In this document: piece after piece, positions 26,813 through 35,890 of the stretch
Numbering within the stretch: position 1 is the stretch's first letter
How the letters are laid out: each line of letters starts with the position of its first letter
Source: Herbaspirillum huttiense
Lineage (GTDB): Bacteria > Pseudomonadota > Gammaproteobacteria > Burkholderiales > Burkholderiaceae_D
Assembly: GCF_004367745.1 (NCBI RefSeq)
Contig: NZ_CP037993.1
Coordinates: forward strand, 3,038,001 to 3,102,000
DNA length: 64,000 nucleotides
Reading direction: 5' to 3'
The notes under the pieces: generated by a model
What the model saw: only the letters and a program-made list of their open reading frames with translations
Databases searched by the model: none
Told to the model about the DNA's origin: nothing
Position numbers and translations under genes: made by a program

Positions 26813-28141
26813 ATGAACGCCCCGCGTCACTACGCCGTCATCGGTGCCGGCTGGGCCGGGTGCGCTGCTGCCGTGGCGCTGGCCGCCGGCGGCCATCGCG
26901 TGAGCCTGTTCGAAGCTGCCCGTACGCTGGGCGGCCGCGCGCGCCGGGTAGAACTGGACGAGCGCACGCTCGACAATGGCCAGCACATCCTGCTGGGGGC
27001 CTATCGCTCGACATTGGCGCTGATGAAGCAGGTCGGCGTCGATCCGGCCAGCGCCTTGCTGCGCCTGCCCTTGCAGATGCGCTATCCGCTGGCCACGGGG
27101 GCCGAGGGCATGGATTTCGTGGCACCCCGCCTGCCGGCCCCCTGGCATGTGGCCGTGGCGCTGCTGCGGGCCAAAGGGCTGGCGCGTGAAGACAAGTTGG
27201 CGCTGGCGCGCTTTTCCACCACGGCGCGCTGGATGGGCTGGCAGCTGCATCAGGATTGCAGCGTGGCCGAGCTGCTGGAACGTTATGAGCAGACCGCGCG
27301 CCTGATCCGGCTGATGTGGCGTCCGCTGTGCATCGCCGCGCTCAATACCGCGCCGGAACGGGCTTCGGCGCAAGTCTTCCTGAACGTGCTGCGTGACAGC
27401 CTGGGCGCGCGCCGCGCCGCCTCCGACATGCTGATCCCCCGCGTTGACCTGAGCGCATTGCTACCCGATGCGGCCGCGGCCTATCTGGGCAAGCGCGGCG
27501 GTCTGGTGCAGGCAGGCGTGGCCGTGGCACGCCTGCTGCCGGGCAATGACGAGGGCAGCTGGCGGCTGGAAGACCGCGCCGCTGAAAGCCTGGGCGAATT
27601 CGCCGGGGTGGTGCTGGCCACCGGCCCCGACGCCGTCGCCCAGTTGCTGGATGGTCTGCATGACACGGCGCTCCTGCAAGCACTGGAACACGAACCGATC
27701 ACCACCTGCTACCTGCAATACCCGTCTGGCGTGCGCCTGCCCGCCCCGTTCCTGGCGCTGGCCGATGATCCGCAGCGCCAGGCCTGGGGCCAGTTCGTCT
27801 TTGATCGCGGACAACTGGGCGGTGAGGCAGGCTTGCTGGCCGTCGTCGTCAGCGCTGCCGGCCAGGCCATCGCCGAGGGCCACGCGGCACTGACTGCAGG
27901 CATCACACGCCAACTGGCCAGCGACTTCGGCGACGCGGCCCTGGCCACGCCCGGCTGGAGCCGCGTCATCACCGAAAAGCGCGCCACCTTCGCCTGCACA
28001 CCCGGCCTGCAGCGGCCCGACAATACCGGCATGCCCGCCGGACTGGCACTGGCCGGGGATTATGTGGCAGGTGACTACCCTGCCACGCTGGAAGGCGCGG
28101 TGCGCAGCGGCATGGCGGCGGCGCGGCTGCTGGCGGCCTGA
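26813..28141 (+). CDS. hpnE: Hydroxysqualene dehydroxylase HpnE
   Basis: This 442-residue FAD-dependent amine-oxidase-type flavoprotein reduces hydroxysqualene to squalene. It has an N-terminal Rossmann dinucleotide site (VIGAGWAGCAAAVALAAGG), GGRARRVE, the DNGQHILLGAY segment typical of HpnE and the C-terminal LALAGDYVAGDYPATLEGAV. The length is typical. It lies 15 bases after hpnD. Hopanoid cyclase (shc) is not in the window. Confidence 0.95.
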   Translation: MNAPRHYAVIGAGWAGCAAAVALAAGGHRVSLFEAARTLGGRARRVELDERTLDNGQHILLGAYRSTLALMKQVGVDPASALLRLPLQMRYPLATGAEGMDFVAPRLPAPWHVAVALLRAKGLAREDKLALARFSTTARWMGWQLHQDCSVAELLERYEQTARLIRLMWRPLCIAALNTAPERASAQVFLNVLRDSLGARRAASDMLIPRVDLSALLPDAAAAYLGKRGGLVQAGVAVARLLPGNDEGSWRLEDRAAESLGEFAGVVLATGPDAVAQLLDGLHDTALLQALEHEPITTCYLQYPSGVRLPAPFLALADDPQRQAWGQFVFDRGQLGGEAGLLAVVVSAAGQAIAEGHAALTAGITRQLASDFGDAALATPGWSRVITEKRATFACTPGLQRPDNTGMPAGLALAGDYVAGDYPATLEGAVRSGMAAARLLAA

Positions 28142-28312
28142 CCGTAAAATTTTCATGGATGGCGGCAAAGGGATTCACCCCAAGCCCAGCGGGTATGCAC
28201 TAGCATAACGGGCATTCTGCAGTCCTTTTGTCCGCAGCCCGATTCCGGTTCGTGTCTGCAAGCCCAACACAAGGCGGCCCTCGCCGCCCACCATAACAAC
28301 GGAGAAAACACC

Positions 28313-29455
28313 ATGCCGGTCATGACCTGTGTCGAAGACTTCCGCCTGCTGGCCAAGAAGCGCGTTCCCAAGGCTTTTTACGATTACGCCGACAGCGGCT
28401 CCTACACCGAGAGCACCTATCGCGCCAACACCAAGGATCTGGCCGCCTTGAAGCTGCGCCAGCGCGTTGCCATCAATGTCGATGAGCGCAGCACCCGCAG
28501 CACCATGATCGGCCACGACGTGACCATGCCGGTGGCCATCGCCCCGACCGGCCTGACCGGCATGCAATGGGCCAATGGCGAGATGCTGGGTGCCATCGCG
28601 GCCGAGAAGTTCGGCATTCCCTTCACCCTCTCCACGATGAGCATCTGCTCCATCGAGGACGTGGCCAGCGTGACCACGAAACCCTTCTGGTTCCAGCTCT
28701 ACGTGATGCGCGACCGTGGCTTCGTGCAGTCCCTGATCGACCGCGCCAAGGCCGCCAAGTGCTCGGCCCTGGTACTGACGCTGGACTTGCAGATCCTCGG
28801 CCAGCGTCACAAGGACCTGAAAAACGGCATGTCCGTGCCCCCCAAGCTGACCCTCGACACCCTGCTCGACCTGGCCAGCAAGCCCGGCTGGGCGCTGCGT
28901 GCACTGGGCGGCCGCAAGACCTTCGGCAACCTGGCCGGCCACATCAAGGGCGGTGAAGGTGCCGGCGGCGTGCAGACACTGTCCAAGTGGACCGCCAGCC
29001 AGTTCGACCCGACCCTGAACTGGGAAGATGTCGCCTGGATCAAGCAGCAATGGGGCGGCAAGCTGATTCTGAAGGGCATCCTCGATGTGGAAGATGCCAA
29101 ACTGGCCGTGCAAAGCGGTGCCGATGCCATCGTGGTCTCGAACCACGGTGGCCGCCAGCTGGATGGGGCCATGTCCTCCATCGAAGCCCTGCCCGCCATT
29201 GCCGAAGCCGTGGGCGACCAGATCGAAGTCTGGTTCGACGGCGGCATCCGCTCCGGCCAGGATGTGTTGAAGGCGGTCGCCCTGGGCGCACGCGGCACCA
29301 TGATCGGCCGCGCCTTCCTCTACAGCCTGGGCGCCATGGGCGGCGATGGCGTGTCGCAGATGCTGGAAATCATGCGCAAGGAACTCGACGTCAGTATGGC
29401 CCTGACCGGTACCAAGGACATCAAGGACGTCGGTCCGCAGATCCTGGTGCGCTGA
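28313..29455 (+). CDS. lldD: FMN-dependent alpha-hydroxy-acid dehydrogenase, LldD-like
   Basis: This 380-residue TIM-barrel flavoenzyme of the L-lactate dehydrogenase / glycolate oxidase family oxidises L-2-hydroxy acids. Signatures are FYDYADSGSYTE, PVAIAPTGLTGMQW, the FMN/catalytic loop SNHGGRQLDGAMSS with the active-site histidine, and FDGGIRSGQDVLKA. L-lactate is the most likely substrate, but the family cannot be narrowed with certainty by eye. AACGGAGAAAACACC precedes the ATG. It is a single gene ended by the terminator at 29,471. Confidence 0.87.
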   Translation: MPVMTCVEDFRLLAKKRVPKAFYDYADSGSYTESTYRANTKDLAALKLRQRVAINVDERSTRSTMIGHDVTMPVAIAPTGLTGMQWANGEMLGAIAAEKFGIPFTLSTMSICSIEDVASVTTKPFWFQLYVMRDRGFVQSLIDRAKAAKCSALVLTLDLQILGQRHKDLKNGMSVPPKLTLDTLLDLASKPGWALRALGGRKTFGNLAGHIKGGEGAGGVQTLSKWTASQFDPTLNWEDVAWIKQQWGGKLILKGILDVEDAKLAVQSGADAIVVSNHGGRQLDGAMSSIEALPAIAEAVGDQIEVWFDGGIRSGQDVLKAVALGARGTMIGRAFLYSLGAMGGDGVSQMLEIMRKELDVSMALTGTKDIKDVGPQILVR

Positions 29456-29470
29456 AGCAGCAGACCATGT

Positions 29471-29515
29471 AAAACGTCCCGGTCCACCGTGAGGTGGCCG
29501 GGACGTTTCCTTTTG
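29471..29515 (+). terminator. Intrinsic terminator, lldD-like gene
   Basis: A long stem with a single-base bulge (AAACGTCCCGG, then CCACC, pairing with GGTGG and CCGGGACGTTT) is followed by T-rich sequence. It lies between convergent genes and could also act on the minus strand. Confidence 0.88.
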
Positions 29516-29533
29516 CGGGACCGAATGTGCGGC

Positions 29534-30205
29534 TTACTGGCGCGGTTTGACGTTGAGCACGTCGATCACGCCCTCCTGCCCGTAGCGGCGGGCCAGGTCC
29601 ATGGCAGTCAAGCCATCCTTGTTCTTGAGCGTGAGGTCAGCGCCGTTGTCGCGCAGCACTTCCACTGCCGCAACGCGGCCGCGCATGGCGGCCAGCATGA
29701 CGGGCGTCATTTTGTCATCGGGGGACTCGGCATCGACATAGGCCGAGGCATCCAGCAGCAGCTTGACGATCTCGGAGCTGCCATTGATGGCGGCGTAATG
29801 CAGGGCGGTCCAGCCGGGACGGTTGACTTCGACCTCGCGCGCCAGCAACAGCTTGACCACCGGGATATTGCCGTAGAAGGAGGCCAGCATCAGCGGCGTG
29901 TCACCGTTGGTGGCCTGGGCTTCCAGGTTCACATCGGGCGCATTGACCAGCACGTCGAAAGCCTTCATCGAATCTTCGCGGATGGCCAGCATCAGGCCAG
30001 TATAGCCGCGCTTGGGCTCGATCAGGTTGGGCCCCATGCCGCGCTGCATCAGCTGCTTGAGGAAATAGACATTGTCCATGCGGATGGCCTGGAAATAATC
30101 TTCATACGCCCCCGCACGGGCGGCTCCCGGCAACAGCAGCGAGGTATAGAGGACGATACGGCCGATGCCGCCGAAGCGGGCGCGCAGCTTTTCCAGCAGG
30201 GTCAT
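29534..30205 (-). CDS. Ankyrin repeat protein
   Basis: This 223-residue protein has a signal-peptide-like N-terminus (IVLYTSLLLPGAARAGA) followed by about five ankyrin repeats, including GDTPLMLASFYGNIPVVKLL, GWTALHYAAINGSSEIVKLL and DGLTAMDLARRYGQEGVIDV. It is probably periplasmic and mediates protein contacts; the partner is unknown. Its start overlaps the tatD stop codon by four bases, so the two are translationally coupled. Confidence 0.9.
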   Translation of the reverse strand: MTLLEKLRARFGGIGRIVLYTSLLLPGAARAGAYEDYFQAIRMDNVYFLKQLMQRGMGPNLIEPKRGYTGLMLAIREDSMKAFDVLVNAPDVNLEAQATNGDTPLMLASFYGNIPVVKLLLAREVEVNRPGWTALHYAAINGSSEIVKLLLDASAYVDAESPDDKMTPVMLAAMRGRVAAVEVLRDNGADLTLKNKDGLTAMDLARRYGQEGVIDVLNVKPRQ

Positions 30206-30981
30206 GGCTTGATTCCGAACAGCTTGAAGAAATTGTCAGAGGTCTGGCGCGCCACTTCGGCCGCGCTGATGCCGCGCAGGTCGGCGATGAATTCACCGAC
30301 ATGGCGCACGTAACCTGGCTCGTTGGTCTTGCCCCGGAACGGAACCGGTGCCAGGTAGGGCGAATCGGTTTCGATCAGCATGCGCTCCAGCGGAATGGTG
30401 CGGGCGACTTGCTGCAGGTCCTTGGCCGACTTGAAGGTGACGATGCCGGAGAAGGAAATGTAGAAACCCAGTTCAATGGCCGCATCGGCCACCGCCTGTG
30501 ATTCCGTGAAGCAATGCATGACCCCGGCCACGCCGCCCGCCTTCGGGCTGGCACCTTCTTCCTGCAGGATGCGGATGGTGTCTTCCGACGCTGAGCGGGT
30601 GTGGATGATGAGCGGCTTGCCAGTCGCCCGAGAGGCGCGGATATGGGTGCGGAAGCGTTCACGCTGCCACTCCAGGTCACCCTGAAGGCGGTAGTAATCC
30701 AGCCCGGTTTCACCGATGGCCACGATGCGCGGATGGTCCGCCAGGCGGATCAGCTCGTCGAGCGTCGGCTCGGGGGTGTCTTCGTAGTCCGGATGCACGC
30801 CGACCGAGGCGTAGACGTTGGGATATTGTTCGGCCAGGGCCAGCACCTGCGGGAAATCCGGCAGGTCCACCGAGACGCACAGGGCATGGCTGACCTGGTT
30901 GTCGGCCATCTTGCCGAAGATCTCGGGCAAGCGCGCCGCCAGGTCGGGAAAATTGATGTGGCAATGGGAATCGATATACAT
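30202..30981 (-). CDS. TatD-family metal-dependent deoxyribonuclease
   Basis: This 259-residue TIM-barrel hydrolase has the metal-binding HCH motif in DSHCHINFPDL, VGVHPDYED, GETGLDYYR, PLIIHTRSA and LIETDSPYLAPVPFRG. It is closest to the YcfH/TatD type, 3'-5' nucleases acting on DNA. It sits in a familiar mltG-tmk-holB-tatD neighbourhood and overlaps the ankyrin gene by four bases. Confidence 0.94.
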   Translation of the reverse strand: MYIDSHCHINFPDLAARLPEIFGKMADNQVSHALCVSVDLPDFPQVLALAEQYPNVYASVGVHPDYEDTPEPTLDELIRLADHPRIVAIGETGLDYYRLQGDLEWQRERFRTHIRASRATGKPLIIHTRSASEDTIRILQEEGASPKAGGVAGVMHCFTESQAVADAAIELGFYISFSGIVTFKSAKDLQQVARTIPLERMLIETDSPYLAPVPFRGKTNEPGYVRHVGEFIADLRGISAAEVARQTSDNFFKLFGIKP

Positions 30982-31067
30982 GGCCGCTATTGTAAAGCCA
31001 TGCCGACAGGCTGTCGCCCCTGCTTGCCGGGCGCTTACCTTTCGTTACAGAGCCCCGCGATGTCGGC

Positions 31068-31616
31068 TCAGCGTGCTACCGGCCGCTTGGCCAGCTTGCG
31101 CTGCAGGGTGCGGCGGTGCATGTTCAGCGCCCGTGCGGTGGAGGAAATATTGCCTTCATGCTCGGCCAGCACGCGCTGGATGTGCTCCCATTCCAGACGT
31201 TCCAGCGACAGCGGCGATGCCTCTTCCACCGGCAATACGGGCTCATCGACTGCCTCGCCTTCGGCCACGTACGACAGCGCCGACAGGATGGAATCCACAT
31301 TGGCCGGCTTGGCCAGGTAGTTATCTGCGCCGGACTTGATGGCCTGCACCGTGGTGGCGATGCTGGCATAGCCGGTCAGCACCAGCAGGCGCGCCTCCGG
31401 CAACGCCTGCCGCAGCGGCCCGACCCATTGCAGGCCGGAATCCTTTTCCAGCTGCAGGTCAATGGTGACGTAGTCGAAACGCTCGCGGCGCGCGGCATCC
31501 AGGGCCTCTTCGCCGGTATGGGCGACGACGGCACGAAAGCCGCGCCTTGCCAGCGAACGTGCCAGCGTGCTGGCAAAGACGTCATTGTCATCGAGGATCA
31601 GGAAGGCGGCACTCAT
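31068..31616 (-). CDS. Response regulator of the RegA/PrrA/ActR type
   Basis: The 182-residue two-domain regulator has an N-terminal receiver (acidic pair in ILDDNDVF, phospho-acceptor Asp in FDYVTIDLQLEKDSG, TGYASIATTVQAIKSGA, K in YLAKPAN) and a C-terminal Fis-like helix-turn-helix (NISSTARALNMHRRTLQRKL). RegA-family proteins control redox-responsive energy and carbon genes. Its kinase gene is immediately upstream (38 bases). Confidence 0.9.
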   Translation of the reverse strand: MSAAFLILDDNDVFASTLARSLARRGFRAVVAHTGEEALDAARRERFDYVTIDLQLEKDSGLQWVGPLRQALPEARLLVLTGYASIATTVQAIKSGADNYLAKPANVDSILSALSYVAEGEAVDEPVLPVEEASPLSLERLEWEHIQRVLAEHEGNISSTARALNMHRRTLQRKLAKRPVAR

Positions 31617-31653
31617 GGGGATATCCGTAAAACCAGAAGAATAGGATGGCGGT

Positions 31654-32982
31654 TCAGACCAGGGGGAAGCGCAACTGCGCGACCGTGCCCTGCCCCGGCG
31701 ACGAGCGCAGCTTCAGCTTGCCGCCCAGGTGGGTGGCACTGGCCGTAGCCAGCATCAGTCCGATGCCGGAACCGCCCGAACTGCTGGCCACCGGCCCGTG
31801 GCCCAGGCGCTGCAACAGTTCCGGGCTGATGCCGGCGCCATTGTCGGAGACCTCGATGATGGCCATGGTGCGCCCCGGCTTGCCGGAGGCGGCAGGTGCG
31901 CCCTCGCCCGCCTCGGCCGGTGCCAGGCGGATGCGGATTTCGCCCTGGTGGCCGAGGCCGCGCACGGCATGGGCCGCATTGTCCAGCAAGGTCAGCAGGA
32001 TCTGCGACAGGTCCTGCAACTGGCTGGCCTTCCAGCCCGGCTGATGCACCTCAGCCGCCAGCAACACGGCCGGATGGCGCAGCCGCCAGCCTTCCAGCAG
32101 GCTGGTGAGCCAGGGCGTGATGGGCGCGCTGTCTTCATTGCGCAACTGGGCATCGGCGTCGAGCCGCATGTTTTCCAATGCGGCCTTGCAGACGGCGATC
32201 TGTTCCTCGACCACCCGCACGTCTTCCTCATAGGCCGCCAGCGCGGGATTGCTGGCCATGTCGCGGCGCATTTCGCCAGCGATCACTGCTACCGTGGACA
32301 GCGGTGTATTGAGCGCATGGGCGGCACCGGCAGCCTGGGTGCCGAGAGCGACGATGCGATGGCTCTGCAGCTGGCGCTCGCGTGCCTGCGCCAGCTGGCC
32401 GTCGCGCAAGCGCACGGCCGCCGCGATACGGCTGACGAACCAGGTGATGAGCAAGGCCGAGATCGAGAAATTGATCCACATCCCGGCCAGGTGATAGGCC
32501 ATCGCCTGCCCGTGGTCGTGGATGTGCAGCGGCTGGTAAAAGTACACCAGCCCCGAATAGCATCCCAGCGCACACAGTGCCAGCAGCAAGGCATAGGGCC
32601 AGGCCAGCGTGGCAGCGCCTGCCGCCAGTGCCGGCAGGTAGAAGGAAACGAAGGGGTTGGTCGAACCGCCCGAAAAATACAGCAGCGCCGTCAATACCGC
32701 CACATCCAGCAACAATTGCATGAACAGTTCGGCCTGCTCGGCCGGCCGAGCCCAGCGCATGCGCAGCCAGGTGGCAGCGTTGATGAGGGCCTGCAGGCCG
32801 ATCAGGGCCAGCAGCGCCGGCAACGGCAAGGCGATATGCAGCCAGGCATGCGCCCCGGCCAGCACCAGCAGCTCGCCCGCCACCATGGCCCAGCGCAGCC
32901 AGAACAGCCGCGACAGCAACAGGTGCTGCGGCTGGTTCATCTGCTCGGAGACGGGAATGAAGAAGGAGGTCAGCGACATCAT
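31654..32982 (-). CDS. Sensor histidine kinase of the RegB/PrrB type
   Basis: This 442-residue inner-membrane kinase has about six N-terminal membrane helices, a dimerisation H-box with the RegB signature (AAGAAHALNTPLSTVAV) and an ATPase domain (LLDNAAHAV, VSDNGAGI, GGSGIGLMLA). The membrane part contains GGSTNPFVSFYL, matching the GGxxNPF quinone-binding motif of RegB. A cysteine lies near the redox-active position (EEQIAVCKAAL). Signals are probably quinone-pool redox state. The ATG at 32,982 is uncertain: TATAAT lies only a few bases upstream, so translation may begin at 32,940 (MNQPQHLL). Confidence 0.9.
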   Translation of the reverse strand: MMSLTSFFIPVSEQMNQPQHLLLSRLFWLRWAMVAGELLVLAGAHAWLHIALPLPALLALIGLQALINAATWLRMRWARPAEQAELFMQLLLDVAVLTALLYFSGGSTNPFVSFYLPALAAGAATLAWPYALLLALCALGCYSGLVYFYQPLHIHDHGQAMAYHLAGMWINFSISALLITWFVSRIAAAVRLRDGQLAQARERQLQSHRIVALGTQAAGAAHALNTPLSTVAVIAGEMRRDMASNPALAAYEEDVRVVEEQIAVCKAALENMRLDADAQLRNEDSAPITPWLTSLLEGWRLRHPAVLLAAEVHQPGWKASQLQDLSQILLTLLDNAAHAVRGLGHQGEIRIRLAPAEAGEGAPAASGKPGRTMAIIEVSDNGAGISPELLQRLGHGPVASSSGGSGIGLMLATASATHLGGKLKLRSSPGQGTVAQLRFPLV

Positions 32983-33061
32983 GCCGGAATTATACGGTCC
33001 GGCACGCCGCTTCCCGCCAGGCGCGGCGATTTGCCGCAGGCCCGGCCTGGTCGACGCGGCG

Positions 33062-34099
33062 TCAATCGAACAAGCGCGCGTAATCGATCAGCATTTCCTC
33101 AATGAACAGCTTGGCCGACAAGGGGTGATCCGCAATGGCGCGGCGATCGCCCATGCCGCGCAGGGCCTTGGACACGGCCAGCGCATCGACCCGCTCGGCC
33201 AGACGCCCCAGTTCCTTGCCATACCGCGGGTAGTAGCGCACCACCCCGGCCGACTTCAGCGACAGCAAATCATACAGCCAGCGCTGTACCCAGCCGACCA
33301 GGTCGGCGGCCGGCGTTTTCTGCAGCTTGTCGGCAGCGCGCAAGGCGCCGTCCACGCCGGGCTGGGCCAGGTGGCGCAGCAATTCATCCAGGGCATCACG
33401 GCCCTCGCCCTGGGCGGCTTCCAGCGCGGCCAGCGGTGCCCCGCCCTGCTCGGCCAGCCAGGCATCGGCATCCTTGACGCCCTGCTGCTTGAGCCAGGCC
33501 AGCGCTTCGTCATGGCCGGGCGCGGTCAGGGCGAACTTGCGGCAGCGCGACAGAATGGTCGGCAGCAGGCGGTCCAGGCGATTGGACAGCAGCAGGAACA
33601 TGGTGCCCGGCGGCGGCTCTTCCAGCGTCTTGAGCAAGGCATTGGCGGCGGCGGTGTTGAGCGCTTCGGCCGGATACAGCATCACCACCCGCAAGCCCGA
33701 GCGGTGGGTGGAAACGTTCATGAAATCGGCCAGCGCACGGATCTGGTCGATCTTGATGTCCTTGGAGGGGGCCTTGCTGGCCTTGGCTGTTTTCTTTTCT
33801 TCACCTGCCTCGTCTTCGGCGGTCTCATCGTCCAGTACTTCAGGGCGCACGCGCCGGTAGTCAGGATGATTCGATTGCGAGAACCAGTTGCAGGAGGCAC
33901 ATACGCCGCAGGCATGAGCCTCTGGCGTGGGCGATTCGCACAGCAGGGACTTGGCGAAGGCTTCGACAAACTGCGTTTTGCCAGTACCGGCCGCGCCATA
34001 GAACAGCAGCGCATGCGGCAGGCGCTCACGCAGTTGCTGCAACTGACGCCAGCTCTCGCCCTGCCAGGGCAGCAAACCGTCGGAAGAAGTCACGGACAT
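33062..34099 (-). CDS. holB: DNA polymerase III subunit delta'
   Basis: This 345-residue clamp-loader subunit has an AAA+ fold with GAAGTGKTQFVEAFA, four zinc-binding cysteines (CGVCASC plus an upstream LLC), KTLEEPPPGTMFLLL and the SRC motif in TILSRCRKF that contacts neighbouring ATPase sites. A Lys/Glu-rich insertion (about residues 90-113) follows the zinc site. It is 10 bases downstream of tmk, in the classical order. Confidence 0.95.
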   Translation of the reverse strand: MSVTSSDGLLPWQGESWRQLQQLRERLPHALLFYGAAGTGKTQFVEAFAKSLLCESPTPEAHACGVCASCNWFSQSNHPDYRRVRPEVLDDETAEDEAGEEKKTAKASKAPSKDIKIDQIRALADFMNVSTHRSGLRVVMLYPAEALNTAAANALLKTLEEPPPGTMFLLLSNRLDRLLPTILSRCRKFALTAPGHDEALAWLKQQGVKDADAWLAEQGGAPLAALEAAQGEGRDALDELLRHLAQPGVDGALRAADKLQKTPAADLVGWVQRWLYDLLSLKSAGVVRYYPRYGKELGRLAERVDALAVSKALRGMGDRRAIADHPLSAKLFIEEMLIDYARLFD

Positions 34100-34109
34100 G
34101 CAGCCTCCC

Positions 34110-34718
34110 TCACAGCGCTGCCACGATGGCGCGCAGTTCTTCCTGGATCGCCGGGATGGGACGCGTGGAATCGATCAGGCGGAAACGCTGCGGGAACTGC
34201 GCGGCGCGGCGCAAGTATTCGGCGCGGGTGTTGGCGAAGAAATCGGCCTTTTCCTGCTCGAACTTGTCCAGCGTACGTTCGGCATCCAGCCGCGCCCGCG
34301 CCACTTCCAGCGGCACATCGAAGAGCAGCGTCAGATCCGGTTGCAGATGGGGATGGACCCACTGTTCGAGGCTGTCCAGCTTGTCCAGCGCCAGCTTGCG
34401 GCCGCCGCCCTGGTAGGCGAAGGTGGCATCGGTAAACCGATCCGAGATGACCCAGTCGCCGCGCGCCAGGGCCGGCTCGATGACCTGGGCCAGATGCTCG
34501 CGGCGCGAGGCGAACATCAGCAGGGCTTCGGTTTCCAGATGCATCTTGTGATGCAGGACCAGCTCGCGCAGGCGTTCGCCCAGGTCGGTGCCGCCGGGTT
34601 CACGGGTAGCGACCACAGTCATGCCGCGCTCGCGCAGCAGCTGGGTCACGAAAGGAATGTGGGTCGACTTGCCAGCGCCGTCGATGCCTTCGAAGGTGAT
34701 GAATTTGCCTGATGCCAT
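34110..34718 (-). CDS. tmk: Thymidylate kinase
   Basis: The 202-residue enzyme phosphorylates dTMP to dTDP. It has the P-loop [11 protein letters not shown], the DR(F/Y) motif in [24 protein letters not shown] and [13 protein letters not shown] prefer the ATG at 34,718 ([11 protein letters not shown]); an in-frame TTG lies at 34,736. Neither start has a strong ribosome-binding site. It lies between mltG and holB. Confidence 0.97.
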   Translation of the reverse strand: MASGKFITFEGIDGAGKSTHIPFVTQLLRERGMTVVATREPGGTDLGERLRELVLHHKMHLETEALLMFASRREHLAQVIEPALARGDWVISDRFTDATFAYQGGGRKLALDKLDSLEQWVHPHLQPDLTLLFDVPLEVARARLDAERTLDKFEQEKADFFANTRAEYLRRAAQFPQRFRLIDSTRPIPAIQEELRAIVAAL

Positions 34719-34764
34719 GAAGGTATCGCTACTCAATGAATAAAACGGTAAAAGGAAGACCGGC

Positions 34765-35745
34765 TCAACGCTGGTAGCGGTTCACGGCCTGGTTGTGTTC
34801 GTTCAGGTTGCTGGAGAAATGGCTGGTGCCATCCCCGCGCGCCACGAAGTATAAGGCTTCGGTCTTGTCCGGGTTCAAGGCGGCCGCCAACGAAGCGGCG
34901 CCGGGCAAGGCAATCGGCGTGGGCGGCAGACCGGCGCGCGTGTAGGTGTTGTAGGGGGTGTCGGTGAGCAGGTCGACCTTGCGGATCTTGCCCTGGTAAC
35001 GGTCGCCCATGCCATAAATCACGGTCGGATCGGTCTGCAGCAGCATGCCGGTGCGCAGGCGATTGACGAAAACCCCCGCCACCATGCCGCGCTCCGATTT
35101 CTGCCCGGTCTCCTTCTCGACGATGGAAGCCATGGTCAGCGCCTCATAAGGCGTACGGTACGGCAGCGACAGGTCGCGCCGCGCCCAGGCTTCGTTGAGC
35201 TTCTTGCTCATGAGGGCGAAGGCCTGTTTGTAGACCTGCATATCGCTGGCCCCCTTGGCGAAGAGGTAGGTATCGGGAAAGAACAGTCCTTCCGGATAGG
35301 TGTATTCGTTGGTCAGCTTGGCCAGGATCTGCTGGTCGGTCCAGGTGGCGGTATCGTGCTTGAGAGCGGGCTGGTCGGCGATGGCTTTGCGCATCTGCTT
35401 GAAGGTCCAGCCTTCGATGACGGTCAGCGCTTCCTGGGCGAATTCCCCGCGCACCAGTTGCAACAGCAGGCGCTGCGGCGTGTAGCCGGGCTTGATTTCA
35501 TAGCTGCCGGCCTTGATCCGGCCGCCTTCGCCGGACAGGCGCGCATACAGCGCAAACAGGTCCGGATTGACCGGCACCCCGGCCGCGGCAATCTGCTGGG
35601 CAGCGCCGTTGACGCCTGCGCCCGGCGTGATGGTGAAGGCAATCACTTGTCCGTTCGGCTCCACGATGGGCTGCTTGGACCAATAGACGCCTGCCCCCGC
35701 CACCAAGGCTGCCAGCACCAGCAATGTCACAAATAACTTCTTCAT
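34765..35745 (-). CDS. mltG: Endolytic transglycosylase MltG
   Basis: This 326-residue protein is anchored by an N-terminal membrane helix ([20 protein letters not shown]) with a periplasmic YceG/MltG domain that cleaves nascent glycan strands. It shows [12 protein letters not shown], the catalytic glutamate in [13 protein letters not shown], and [12 protein letters not shown] and [14 protein letters not shown] near the end. The ATG at 35,745 begins the membrane helix; the longer frame to 35,826 has no signal features. ygfZ diverges from the same intergenic region. Confidence 0.96.
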   Translation of the reverse strand: MKKLFVTLLVLAALVAGAGVYWSKQPIVEPNGQVIAFTITPGAGVNGAAQQIAAAGVPVNPDLFALYARLSGEGGRIKAGSYEIKPGYTPQRLLLQLVRGEFAQEALTVIEGWTFKQMRKAIADQPALKHDTATWTDQQILAKLTNEYTYPEGLFFPDTYLFAKGASDMQVYKQAFALMSKKLNEAWARRDLSLPYRTPYEALTMASIVEKETGQKSERGMVAGVFVNRLRTGMLLQTDPTVIYGMGDRYQGKIRKVDLLTDTPYNTYTRAGLPPTPIALPGAASLAAALNPDKTEALYFVARGDGTSHFSSNLNEHNQAVNRYQR

Positions 35746-35890
35746 ACCAGAGGCGAAATCCTTGTTGCTCCGACGCGATTTTTCGGAGATCACTATAATC
35801 GAGGCATCAATGATAATCGCTGGCACGACAGTTGCCTAATTTGCCGGACCGACCGACCCGGCAAGACGTAATCCGTAAAAGATTTCCTTT

